This document shows, piece by piece, positions 34,810-43,045 of a stretch of 64,000 bases of DNA (within the stretch, counting starts at the first letter, position 1; each line of letters starts with the position of its first letter). The stretch covers positions 36,030 to 100,029 of the forward strand of contig URXU01000005.1 in NCBI GenBank assembly GCA_900552005.1, in the 5' to 3' direction. Origin of the DNA: an uncultured Phascolarctobacterium sp. (GTDB taxonomy: Bacteria; Bacillota; Negativicutes; Acidaminococcales; Acidaminococcaceae). Under the pieces are notes generated by a model, which saw nothing but the letters and a program-made list of their open reading frames with translations, made no database searches and was not told where the DNA came from. Position numbers and translations under genes: made by a program.

Positions 34810-36030
34810 ATGAACAAATCTTTAGTACTTGCGATGGCGATGGCTTTGGGTGTAACTGCATCCGCATATGCAGCTAATCCGTTTTCCGATGTACCTGCCG
34901 GTCACTGGGCATATGACAGTGTAAATAAGCTGGCGGCTGAAGGTGTGGTAGATGGTTATCCCGACGGCACCTATGGCGGCGACAAACTGATGACCCGTTA
35001 TGAAATGGCGCAAATCGTAGCTAAAGCTATGGCCAAAGGCGCTGATGTTGATAAACTGGCAGCAGAATTTGCTGATGAACTGGATTCTTTAGGTGTACGT
35101 GTAGCTAATCTGGAAGAAAAAGCTGATAACGTTAAAATTACTGGTGAAGTACGTTATCGCTATTCTGATTCCGAACTTGACGGGCACACCAACGATTTAC
35201 GTTCCCGCATCTGGGTAACTGGACAGGTAAATGATAACTGGACTTATACCGGCATGCTGGAAAATACTCAGGATTTTGGTAATGATAACGGTGATGAAGA
35301 GACTGCTTTTCAGCGAGCTTATCTGGAAGGCCGCGTTGGTGGTTTAGATATTATCGCCGGTCGTTATAATATGTATCTGGCAGATGGCAATATTTATGAC
35401 GCTCGTGTTGACGGCGCTGAAATTTCCTATGGCGATAAAGTTAAAATTACCGGCTTTGCCGGCAAAGCTACAGATTTCGAGTATGAAGATAAGAATGGTT
35501 CCTATGGCAAATATGTGGGCGGTGCCGTATCAGCCGATATTGCCAAAGGACTTAATCTGAATGGCGGCTATGTAAGCTTTAAGGATATGTACACCATTAA
35601 CCAAAAATCAGGTATTGATAACGATATTTGGTATGTGGGTGCTGCTTATAATATTGATGCTGTAACATTAAGCGGCATGTATTTGAAAGGCGACATCCAA
35701 GGACCTAAAGGTGAAAAAATGGATGCCGGCGATGATGGCTATGTAATTGGTTTATCATATAAAGGCGCTGAAAGCGATCAGGTTGGCAGCTGGGGTATGT
35801 GGGCCAAATATTATAACCAGGGTGCACAGACTTATGTAGCGCATACCACGGATGCCAATACATTCTTTGGTAAGTATGGCAATGAAGGTTTTAAAGGTTA
35901 TGGTGTAGCAGCTAATTATACCTTTACTAAAAATATGGTAGGCACTGTTGCTTACTATGATACGGAAAGCAAAATGGATAAAAAGAAAGATGACCAGGTT
36001 ATCTGGGCTGATCTGACCGTTACTTTTTAA
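34810..36030 (+). CDS. SLH-domain outer-membrane porin (OmpM-like), copy 3
   Basis: A 406-residue paralogue. Signal peptide and SLH domain match copies 1 and 2 at protein level (NPFSDVPAGHWAYDSVNKL, DGYPDGTYGGDKLMTRYEMAQ), but many codons differ, so it has not shared their recent conversion. The barrel is closer to copy 2 (RYNMYLADGNIYDARVDGAE, KGYGVAANYTFTKNMVG) and ends DLTVTF. AAGGAGG precedes the ATG. Own promoter, leader motif and terminator, so the three porins can be expressed independently. Confidence 0.92.
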   Translation: MNKSLVLAMAMALGVTASAYAANPFSDVPAGHWAYDSVNKLAAEGVVDGYPDGTYGGDKLMTRYEMAQIVAKAMAKGADVDKLAAEFADELDSLGVRVANLEEKADNVKITGEVRYRYSDSELDGHTNDLRSRIWVTGQVNDNWTYTGMLENTQDFGNDNGDEETAFQRAYLEGRVGGLDIIAGRYNMYLADGNIYDARVDGAEISYGDKVKITGFAGKATDFEYEDKNGSYGKYVGGAVSADIAKGLNLNGGYVSFKDMYTINQKSGIDNDIWYVGAAYNIDAVTLSGMYLKGDIQGPKGEKMDAGDDGYVIGLSYKGAESDQVGSWGMWAKYYNQGAQTYVAHTTDANTFFGKYGNEGFKGYGVAANYTFTKNMVGTVAYYDTESKMDKKKDDQVIWADLTVTF

Positions 36031-36060
36031 TTAAAGTTTTTGATTGATTTTCTAATAAAT

Positions 36061-36090
36061 AAAAGGACAGCTGAGGCTGTCCTTTTATTT
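36061..36090 (+). terminator. terminator of porin gene 3
   Basis: An 11-bp stem AAAAGGACAGC / GCTGTCCTTTT with loop TGAG is followed by ATTTT. Confidence 0.92.
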
Positions 36091-36196
36091 TGCCTGGAAA
36101 ACGAAGTTTTTTGGTCAGAAACTGTATTTTTATTTTGAATTATGTTAAAATAATAATAAATTTAGCATTTATTGATGCAAATGGAGGAATGTAAAT

Positions 36197-36745
36197 ATGA
36201 GAAAACTTTTACAGTATTTTGTTTTTGCCATGATGACGGTGTGCTTCTGTATTCCTGGTTTCAGTGCTGCCGAAGCTGCAACCGTAGCTTTGCTGCCTTT
36301 GAACAATAATGTTGAAGGTGACGAACTGGCTAATCAGGTATTCTACAAACAGGCGATGGCAGTTCTGAACAGCAAAAAAGGTTTTGTTATGGTGGAAAAT
36401 GATAAATTAACTGCTGTTATTGAAAAAGAAACTGCAGCTAACACTCTGCCCGATAAAGAAGCCTTAAGTGCCATTGCCAAAGATGGTGATGTAGATATCG
36501 TTATTGCTATGCAGCTGGATAAACTGGAAGATAATACTTTATACTCCAGTGAAGAAAACAAACTGCAGCTTGATTTGCAGGGATACGCAGTAGCGTATAA
36601 CAGACTGACCGGTGAATTTTATAAACACAGAATTTATAATGACAGAATCGTTCCAGAAGCAACTACTGCTCGTTGGGATTGGACTCATGAAGAATGGGGC
36701 CGCAGCGTAAGACTGGAAATGGATCGTATTTTATCCGGTAAATAA
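36197..36745 (+). CDS. exported protein of unknown function, tandem copy 1
   Basis: A 182-residue protein with a signal peptide ending near AAEAA (about residue 28). The mature part opens TVALLPLNNN, then KGFVMVENDKL and DGDVDIVIAMQLDKLED. This order (a VALLPL strand, a conserved ...DKL... strand, a D-IV-I-A strand) recalls the alpha/beta fold of CsgG- and GNA1162-like periplasmic proteins, but I do not recognise the family. The C-terminus has TARWDWTHEEWGRSVRLEMDRIL. Its own terminator follows, and a paralogue sits directly downstream. Confidence 0.75.
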   Translation: MRKLLQYFVFAMMTVCFCIPGFSAAEAATVALLPLNNNVEGDELANQVFYKQAMAVLNSKKGFVMVENDKLTAVIEKETAANTLPDKEALSAIAKDGDVDIVIAMQLDKLEDNTLYSSEENKLQLDLQGYAVAYNRLTGEFYKHRIYNDRIVPEATTARWDWTHEEWGRSVRLEMDRILSGK

Positions 36746-36760
36746 TTTCAGAGGCTGTGC

Positions 36761-36793
36761 AAGCAGGATGGCTTTATGCCATTCTGCTTTTTC
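36761..36793 (+). terminator. terminator after exported protein copy 1
   Basis: Stem AAGCAGGATGGC / GCCATTCTGCTT with one mismatch and loop TTTAT is followed by TTTCT. Confidence 0.85.
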
Positions 36794-36866
36794 TATTTAA
36801 TAAATATTGTTTTTATCATTTTAAGTGTGTTAAAATATAAGAAAATTTATAAAAGGATGTGTAGAT

Positions 36867-37412
36867 GTGAAAAAAGTTTTACGTTATCTTATTTTATCTT
36901 TAATGACAGTATTTTTCAGCATTCCGTGTTTCCATGCTGCCGAAGCAGCTACAGTAGCGTTGCTGCCCTTGGTCAATAATACTGATAATGAAATGTCCAA
37001 TAAAGTTTTTTATAAAGAAGCTTTGGGTGCTCTTAAATTACAAAAAGGATTTGTGCTGGTCGAAAATGATCAGTTGACTGCGGCTATTGATGCGGCTAAA
37101 CTTAATAGCCAATTGCCGAATGCTGCTCAAATGCAGAAAATTGCTGTTGACGGAAATGTAGATATTGTTATTGCCATGCAATTGGATGTTTTAAAGAAAA
37201 GTGTAAGGCCTTCTTCTGAAGAACGAACCGTGTTGCTGGATTTACAGGGTCAAACTGTTGCCTATAATGCTTTAACCGGTAAAGTGTACAGTCATAAAAT
37301 TGATGTAGATGCCAAAGCTCCGGAAGCGGTTACTTCCCGCTGGGATTGGGCAAATGAGCAGTGGGGCCGTCAGGTGCGCCTGGAAATGGAAAAAGCGCTG
37401 AAAGCTCAATAA
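36867..37412 (+). CDS. exported protein of unknown function, tandem copy 2
   Basis: A 181-residue paralogue of the preceding gene, with the same signal peptide layout (FHAAEAA) and matching blocks: TVALLPLVNNTDN, KGFVLVENDQLTAAID, DGNVDIVIAMQLDVLKK and TSRWDWANEQWGRQVRLEMEKAL. It starts at GTG 36867, with AAAGGA about 10 bases upstream; an ATG two bases earlier runs straight into a stop. Both copies keep the Trp-rich C-terminus and are separate transcripts. The role is unknown; location next to the porins suggests an envelope function. Confidence 0.75.
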   Translation: MKKVLRYLILSLMTVFFSIPCFHAAEAATVALLPLVNNTDNEMSNKVFYKEALGALKLQKGFVLVENDQLTAAIDAAKLNSQLPNAAQMQKIAVDGNVDIVIAMQLDVLKKSVRPSSEERTVLLDLQGQTVAYNALTGKVYSHKIDVDAKAPEAVTSRWDWANEQWGRQVRLEMEKALKAQ

Positions 37413-37429
37413 GAAAGAATATTTTCGTT

Positions 37430-37462
37430 ACTCCCGTTATTACTGAATAACGGGAGTTTTTA
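37430..37462 (+). terminator. terminator after exported protein copy 2
   Basis: A perfect 12-bp stem ACTCCCGTTATT / AATAACGGGAGT with loop ACTG is followed by TTTTATG. Confidence 0.92.
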
Positions 37463-37502
37463 TGTTATAATTAGATTAGCAAATTTTCCTGTGAGGTAAT
37501 TT

Positions 37503-38405
37503 ATGGATAAAAAAATACTGCAATATGTTGGTAAGAGTTTGTATAAAACTGAAATTTTAAAAGAATTTAAAAGATATGTTGTCTTTATGACGCGCTGTCA
37601 TTTGCACAGTAAATATATGGATGAGATACTTGAGTTTTTTGCGGCAACTGATTTACGTCAAAAAATGCTGCGAGGAACTCCATCGTTTGTAGAGCAGGTA
37701 ACACGTGCATTTTTTTACAAAAATTCAAGCTGGGCGGAACGTACGGCATTAGTAAAAAATCATATCATATTTTTAGAAGAACGTTTTAAACCTGAGCTGC
37801 TGCAAAAACTTTATGCTGAAAATCAAAGAATACGTGTCTGGGAAGATTGTTATCAGGAAAAGCCGCTGGGTATGGATTTGTGGTTTCATGGTGGTCAGAG
37901 AAAAGAAGGCTGCCTTTCTTTAGTTTTAAATTATGAAGGGGAAGAACTTTATCAGATTATGTTCTGGCTGGGTCATGACCAGGAAAAGGAACCGGCTTTA
38001 TTTATAGGTGCGCTGCAAGGTACTCCCAACGGCAGCGAGATTATTAAGGGCCTGACTAAAGCTTTTTTCGGTTACCGAACCAAAAATCTTATTTTTTATG
38101 GCATCCGTAATATTGCTGACTGCATGGGGATTAAAAATATTTATGCTGTGGCCAATGAAGGATATTATGCCATGAATCACCTTCGCCGTGATCGTAAATT
38201 GAAAACTTCCTTAGACGATTTCTGGCAGGAGTGTGAAGGTGAAAGGTGCGAGGATCAACGCTTTTATAAAATGCCTGTAGCAGAACATCGTAAAGCCATG
38301 GAAGAATTAAAGCCTTCCAAGCGGGCGCAGCATCGCCGCCGTTTTGCCAAGATGGATGAAATTACTGCTGCTGTCAGTGAATCTTTGGCAGCTTATAGGA
38401 AATAA
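37503..38405 (+). CDS. VirK/YbjX family (DUF535) protein
   Basis: A 300-residue soluble protein without a signal peptide. Regions typical of the VirK/YbjX (DUF535) family are LVLNYEGEELYQIMFWLGHD, ALFIGALQGTPNGSEIIKGLTKAFFGYRTKNLIFYGIRNIADCMGI, YAVANEGYYAMNHLRRDRKLKTSLDDFW and the final FYKMP. Family members are linked to envelope stress and virulence, but no biochemical activity is established. It stands alone between the exported-protein pair and the 38477 gene, all on +. The start ATG 37503 follows a weak GAGG. Confidence 0.82.
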   Translation: MDKKILQYVGKSLYKTEILKEFKRYVVFMTRCHLHSKYMDEILEFFAATDLRQKMLRGTPSFVEQVTRAFFYKNSSWAERTALVKNHIIFLEERFKPELLQKLYAENQRIRVWEDCYQEKPLGMDLWFHGGQRKEGCLSLVLNYEGEELYQIMFWLGHDQEKEPALFIGALQGTPNGSEIIKGLTKAFFGYRTKNLIFYGIRNIADCMGIKNIYAVANEGYYAMNHLRRDRKLKTSLDDFWQECEGERCEDQRFYKMPVAEHRKAMEELKPSKRAQHRRRFAKMDEITAAVSESLAAYRK

Positions 38406-38476
38406 TCTGCCGTAATGTATATTTTTAGATTAAGATATGCTAAAATAAAAGCATAATATTTTATGGAGGGATACAA

Positions 38477-39409
38477 ATGAAAAAGCGTTTTTTGACACTG
38501 ATAATGACCTTCATTTTCTGTATGACAGCAGTTGTACCTGGTTTTGCAGAAGATAATATTTCTATTCCCGCGGCGGATAAAATTGCTTCTATGGAAAAAA
38601 TGCTGTATGGCACGGAGCAAAGTGGTTCCCTGATTCAGCGCATGGACAGCATAGAAGATGATGTATATGGTACAGTAACGGCAGATCCGATTCTGGACCG
38701 TATTGATAATATGTATGATTATCTGGAAGGAACGCCTTCCAGCGGCGAAGCTTCTTTTGCTACCAGATTAAATGTTGTTGAATGGCGTTTCAATGAAAGC
38801 ATGTCCGGCGGACCGGCTAAATCCCGTATTGAGGCGGCAGAAAAGCTTTTAAACGGCAAGGTTTCTGAAGGCTCGCTTTCCGGTCGTTTGGATGAACTGC
38901 TGAAACTGGCTTCTTATGAAAATGGTGTTGTACCCGTACAGGAAGTAATATTGCCAAAGGATTCTGTACTGCAGATTGAATTTACCGGTGAACTGTCCAG
39001 TAAAATGAGCCGTGAAGGCGATCCCGTATATTTTAAAGCGGCAGATAATCTGTATGTTAATGATGTATTAGTAATTCCCAAAGGCGCTACTGGCATAGGT
39101 ACAGTGAAAAAAGTTGTCCAGCCCGGTATTTTTGGTAAGGATGCCAGAATAGATATTGATTTTACCAGCATTTATGGTGTTGACGGTACGGCTATTCCTA
39201 TTTTTGTAGGTGATCTTGCTAAACAGCAGGCTGAATCTATTGCCGGCGCTGCCGGTGCAGCTATCGGCGGTATGATTATTTTAGGGCCTATCGGCGCCGT
39301 GGGCGGTGCTTTTGTTAAAGGCAAATCAGTTACTATTCCGGTTGGCAGTACTACTTATGTACAAACTACTGCTGATACCTCCATTCAGGGTGTTGTTTAT
39401 CAGGGATAA
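38477..39409 (+). CDS. exported protein with N-terminal helical repeats and glycine-zipper segment
   Basis: A 310-residue protein not recognised. The signal peptide ends near PGFA (residue 24). Residues about 34-155 contain four or five degenerate repeats of about 25-30 residues built on the pattern LE-x2-LYG-T...SL-x2-R-I/M-D-x-I/L-E (KMLYGTEQSGSLIQRMDSIE, then DVYGTV...DPILDRIDNM), probably helical. A beta-rich domain follows (about 165-255, VILPKDSVLQIEFTGELSSK, IPKGATGIGTVKKVV). Next comes a glycine-rich hydrophobic stretch (AGAAGAAIGGMIILGPIGAV) like a glycine zipper, and a short C-terminal strand region. GGAGGG precedes the ATG; a terminator follows. Confidence 0.7.
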   Translation: MKKRFLTLIMTFIFCMTAVVPGFAEDNISIPAADKIASMEKMLYGTEQSGSLIQRMDSIEDDVYGTVTADPILDRIDNMYDYLEGTPSSGEASFATRLNVVEWRFNESMSGGPAKSRIEAAEKLLNGKVSEGSLSGRLDELLKLASYENGVVPVQEVILPKDSVLQIEFTGELSSKMSREGDPVYFKAADNLYVNDVLVIPKGATGIGTVKKVVQPGIFGKDARIDIDFTSIYGVDGTAIPIFVGDLAKQQAESIAGAAGAAIGGMIILGPIGAVGGAFVKGKSVTIPVGSTTYVQTTADTSIQGVVYQG

Positions 39410-39421
39410 TAAAATAATTGG

Positions 39422-39455
39422 AAAAAGCTCACTGACAAGTGAGCTTTTTATTTTT
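39422..39455 (+). terminator. terminator after the 38477 gene
   Basis: A perfect 12-bp stem AAAAAGCTCACT / AGTGAGCTTTTT with loop GACA is followed by ATTTTTTT. Confidence 0.92.
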
Positions 39456-39516
39456 TTATGTTATAATATTAACTGGATATTTGTATGCTTTTTTATTAAG
39501 TTAAAGGAGATATTTT

Positions 39517-40989
39517 ATGAATAAAATAATGTTAGCAACGGCTCTGTCTATCGGTTTGTGTTTGCCTGTTTATGCTGGGCAATTTGAAAATAATGGTGAA
39601 GAAGTATATGCCAGTCCTGTTTTTGATGCTGAAAAAGCAAATCAAGATGTTGTAGAAAAAAGTGATAAGGAAACAGGCGAGAATTTACCCATTCATTTGA
39701 CAGGAGATCATGCTGAATATGACAATACTAGCGGTGATTTTTATGTTACCGGTAATGTTATTATCACCCAAGGTAATGAAAAATTAAAAACTACTAATGC
39801 CGTAGGAAATATGAAAACAGGTGATGTTTGGCTAAATGATGGTGGTACTTTAATTGAACCAGGAACCGTAATGAATGGTAAATGGATTCACTATAACTTT
39901 AATACCAAAACAGGAGAAATAAAACATATCTACGGAAAAGGTCAGAAAGATTTTTTCGATGCACCTCACGCAACAATATATCCGGATAAAATGGTTGTTG
40001 ATCAAGGAGGAATGACAACCAGATGTCCGGCTGTAAAACATCCCCCCTGTCTGTCAATAAAAGCAAAAACGTTTGAGATATATCCGAAAGAAAAAATGAT
40101 TGCTAAAGATGTACAGGTGTTTGTGAAAGGAAAACATGTCTATTCTCGTGATCGCTGGGAAAATAATTTGAGCGATAAAAGTGAAGAACGAATTATGCCG
40201 CGCGTTGGTTGGGACGGCAAAGATAATGGATTTTATGCAAAACTGGAAATAGAAAAACCAATTTCAGATAAAACAATGCTGAGAGCTGATATTGCAGATT
40301 ATTCCAAAGCAGGATTTAAGCCTATGTATGAGATTGATCATAATGAGCGTAATTTTAAAATGACTTGGAAGTCCGGCTGGGAAGAGGAAGATGATAATTG
40401 GTATGAAAAGGAGAATGATTGGCGTTTAGATTATAAAAGACACCGTATAGTTGATAATTTACCATTGACTTATAGCGCCTATATAGAACATGGATTATGG
40501 AAAAGAGAAAGTAATGGAATGAAAAGCTGGCATACAGAATATGGCGCTTATCTGAATCATGATCCGATTTATTTGTTTAATTCCAAAAATACAGTCTTAA
40601 ATTTGACTGTAGGTAAAAAATGGGTACATGAAAGCAGAACTGGTGATTTAAGGTCAACCAATATGTATTATGCAACGCTGGGACAGAAGATTAGTGATAA
40701 ATGGCGTACATGGGTTGGCTATTATCAAGAAGACATAACCAGCAGTTTGTTTGACCTTGGACAGCCTGATATGGCTAAAGAGTTAAGAAACGGTTTGCAA
40801 TATAGACCTGATGATAAAAATACTTTTACCATTGTAAATCGTTTTGATTTAGGAAAAGGTAAACAATATGAAACCGATTATCGTTGGTTACATAGATTTT
40901 GTTGCTGGGCTATTGAATTTGAATATGAAAAAGAAATTTATGATAGAGACAGTACTTTTAGAGTAAAATATTATTTCTTAAACTGGTAA
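39517..40989 (+). CDS. LptD-like LPS-assembly outer-membrane protein
   Basis: A 490-residue protein with a signal peptide (to PVYA, residue 20). Residues about 58-150 form an OstA/LptA-type beta-taco (IHLTGDHAEYDNTSGDFYVTG, NVIITQGNEKLKTTNAVGNM). A segment with two cysteines (TTRCPAVKHPPCLSIKA) resembles the LptD site that forms disulfides. The rest (about 200-490) reads as a beta barrel ending VKYYFLNW. It is much shorter than proteobacterial LptD (about 780), a feature expected of Negativicutes versions. It is 12 bases ahead of gmhA, so LPS transport and core synthesis may share a transcript. Confidence 0.78.
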   Translation: MNKIMLATALSIGLCLPVYAGQFENNGEEVYASPVFDAEKANQDVVEKSDKETGENLPIHLTGDHAEYDNTSGDFYVTGNVIITQGNEKLKTTNAVGNMKTGDVWLNDGGTLIEPGTVMNGKWIHYNFNTKTGEIKHIYGKGQKDFFDAPHATIYPDKMVVDQGGMTTRCPAVKHPPCLSIKAKTFEIYPKEKMIAKDVQVFVKGKHVYSRDRWENNLSDKSEERIMPRVGWDGKDNGFYAKLEIEKPISDKTMLRADIADYSKAGFKPMYEIDHNERNFKMTWKSGWEEEDDNWYEKENDWRLDYKRHRIVDNLPLTYSAYIEHGLWKRESNGMKSWHTEYGAYLNHDPIYLFNSKNTVLNLTVGKKWVHESRTGDLRSTNMYYATLGQKISDKWRTWVGYYQEDITSSLFDLGQPDMAKELRNGLQYRPDDKNTFTIVNRFDLGKGKQYETDYRWLHRFCCWAIEFEYEKEIYDRDSTFRVKYYFLNW

Positions 40990-41001
40990 CGAGGTATATA
41001 A

Positions 41002-41565
41002 ATGGATAAGATAATTAAAGCTCGTTTTGAGGAGCATTTGACAGTTGCTAATGCTGTGATGCAAAGTGATATCATGGCACAAATAGAGCGTATTGGCGCA
41101 GCAATTAAGCAGGCTTTGGCCAACGACAATAAAGTACTGTTCTGCGGTAATGGCGGCAGCGCAGCAGACAGCCAACATTTGGCCGCAGAATTTGTAGGAC
41201 GTTTTCAGAAAGAGAGGCAGGGTTTGCCGGCAATTGCCTTAACGGTCGATACATCCATTTTGACGGCAGTAGGCAATGACTATGGCTTTGACAAAGTTTT
41301 TGCCCGTCAGGTGGAAGCCTTGGGGCAGAACGGCGACGTGCTGGTGGGCATTTCAACCAGCGGCAACAGCGCCAATGTAGTTCAGGCTGTGGAGCTGGCC
41401 AAAGGCAAAGGTATATACTGCGTTGGCATGACTGCGGCAGGAGGAGGCAAACTGGCAGAGCTTTGTGATGAATGTATTGCCGTACCGGCAAAGGTTACTG
41501 CCAGAGCTCAGGAAATGCATATTTTAATCGGTCACATTTTGTGTGAGCTGGTGGATGGTGAATAA
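41002..41565 (+). CDS. gmhA: phosphoheptose isomerase
   Basis: Converts sedoheptulose 7-phosphate to D-glycero-D-manno-heptose 7-phosphate, the first step of ADP-heptose synthesis. The 187-residue SIS-domain protein shows FCGNGGSAADSQHLAAEFVGRF, ISTSGNSANVVQAVELAK and the C-terminal QEMHILIGHILCELVD, all characteristic of GmhA. It opens the heptose operon; hldE starts one base after its stop. Confidence 0.96.
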   Translation: MDKIIKARFEEHLTVANAVMQSDIMAQIERIGAAIKQALANDNKVLFCGNGGSAADSQHLAAEFVGRFQKERQGLPAIALTVDTSILTAVGNDYGFDKVFARQVEALGQNGDVLVGISTSGNSANVVQAVELAKGKGIYCVGMTAAGGGKLAELCDECIAVPAKVTARAQEMHILIGHILCELVDGE

Positions 41566-41566
41566 A

Positions 41567-43045
41567 ATGGCAGATTTTGCTGTAACAACTTTCTTAGCTG
41601 AAAAAATACAGAATCTGAAAATTGCTGTTATCGGCGATGTAATGCTGGACCGTTATTTTCATGGCGAGGTAAAACGTATTTCGCCGGAAGCGCCGGTACC
41701 GGTTACTAAAATTAACAGTATTAAATCCGTGCTGGGCGGCGCTGCCAATGTAGCGGCAAATCTGGCGCATCTGGAATGCAAGGTATATATGGGCGGCGTA
41801 ACCGGCGATGATGAAAATCGCCAGCTGCTGGAAAACTTAATGGATGAAGCCGGCATAGATTATCAGGGCTTAGTTAAAAGCGCCAGGCGCAAAACAATTA
41901 CTAAGCTGCGTGTTTTGGGCGGTAATCAGCAGATGCTGCGTCTTGATTTTGAAGAAACGGGAGATTTGTACCCTGAGGAGATTGCTGTCTTGAGCCAGTG
42001 GCTGGAACGCCTGCTGGACGAAGGGCTTGATGGCATTATCGTCTCAGATTATGCAAAAGGTGTCTGCTCCGACAGCTTTTGCCAATGGGTTATCAGGCAG
42101 GGTAAGGCATATCACATTCCGGTATTGATTGATCCTAAGGGCGCTGACTGGAGTAAATACAGCGGCTGCGATTTTATTACGCCTAATTTGAAAGAGATGT
42201 GCGAAGCAGCAGGCTGTCAGCGTGATAATGATGATGAGGCCGTAGTAGAAATGGCCCGCGCCGCCAGGGATCATTTTCAGATTAAAAATGTGGTAGTTAC
42301 GCGCAGTGAAAAAGGTATGACTTTGGTTAGTGATACTCAGACGCTGCACAGTCCGGCGTCTGCTATCGAAGTCTTCGATGTTTCCGGTGCCGGCGATACG
42401 GTAGCGGCAGCGCTGCTGGCAGCGGCAGCAGGAAAATTGCCGCTGGCAGATGCTGTCTATCTGGCCAACAGAGCCGCCGGTATTGTAGTAGCCAAGGTTG
42501 GCACCTATCCCGTACACCGCGATGAGCTGCTTAAGGATTTGCTTACGGAAGACCGCAAGCAGGGACGGGGCTACCGTACTTTGAGCTGGCAGGAGATCAG
42601 TTCTCTGGCGGCAACCTGGAAAGCCTGCGGAGAAAAAATTGTCTTTACTAATGGCTGCTTTGATATTATCCATGTAGGGCATGTTTCCTATCTGGAAAAG
42701 GCTGCGCGCCTGGGCAAGCATCTGATAGTTGGTCTCAATACTGATGCTTCGGTGCGCCGTCTAAAGGGTGAAACGCGGCCTTTGGTTCATGAACTGGACA
42801 GAGCAAGAGTGCTTTCGGCATTGGCCTGTGTAGACGCAGTTGTTTTATTTGATCAGGATACGCCGACGGAGCTGATAGAAAAAATTCGCCCTGATATCTT
42901 AGTTAAAGGCGGCGATTATAAGCCGGAGGAGGTTGCCGGACGGGAATATGCCGGCGAAGTGCAGATTATAGATTTTGAAGAAGGCTATTCTACAACGGGC
43001 GTTGTAGAGAAAATTGCCCGTTTGGTCAAGGAGGGTAAATTATGA
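41567..43045 (+). CDS. hldE: bifunctional heptose 7-phosphate kinase / heptose 1-phosphate adenylyltransferase
   Basis: Second and fourth steps of ADP-heptose synthesis in one 492-residue protein. The N-terminal ribokinase-like domain (about 1-320) has LGGAANVAANLAHL and the catalytic DVSGAGDTVAAAL. The C-terminal nucleotidyltransferase domain (about 345-492) has TNGCFDIIHVGHVSYL with the HxGH motif and GLNTDASVRRLKGETRP. I take the ATG at 41567; longer starts at 41543 or 41555 would overlap gmhA without a better ribosome site. The stop overlaps hldD by 4 bases (ATGA), so translation is coupled. Confidence 0.95.
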   Translation: MADFAVTTFLAEKIQNLKIAVIGDVMLDRYFHGEVKRISPEAPVPVTKINSIKSVLGGAANVAANLAHLECKVYMGGVTGDDENRQLLENLMDEAGIDYQGLVKSARRKTITKLRVLGGNQQMLRLDFEETGDLYPEEIAVLSQWLERLLDEGLDGIIVSDYAKGVCSDSFCQWVIRQGKAYHIPVLIDPKGADWSKYSGCDFITPNLKEMCEAAGCQRDNDDEAVVEMARAARDHFQIKNVVVTRSEKGMTLVSDTQTLHSPASAIEVFDVSGAGDTVAAALLAAAAGKLPLADAVYLANRAAGIVVAKVGTYPVHRDELLKDLLTEDRKQGRGYRTLSWQEISSLAATWKACGEKIVFTNGCFDIIHVGHVSYLEKAARLGKHLIVGLNTDASVRRLKGETRPLVHELDRARVLSALACVDAVVLFDQDTPTELIEKIRPDILVKGGDYKPEEVAGREYAGEVQIIDFEEGYSTTGVVEKIARLVKEGKL

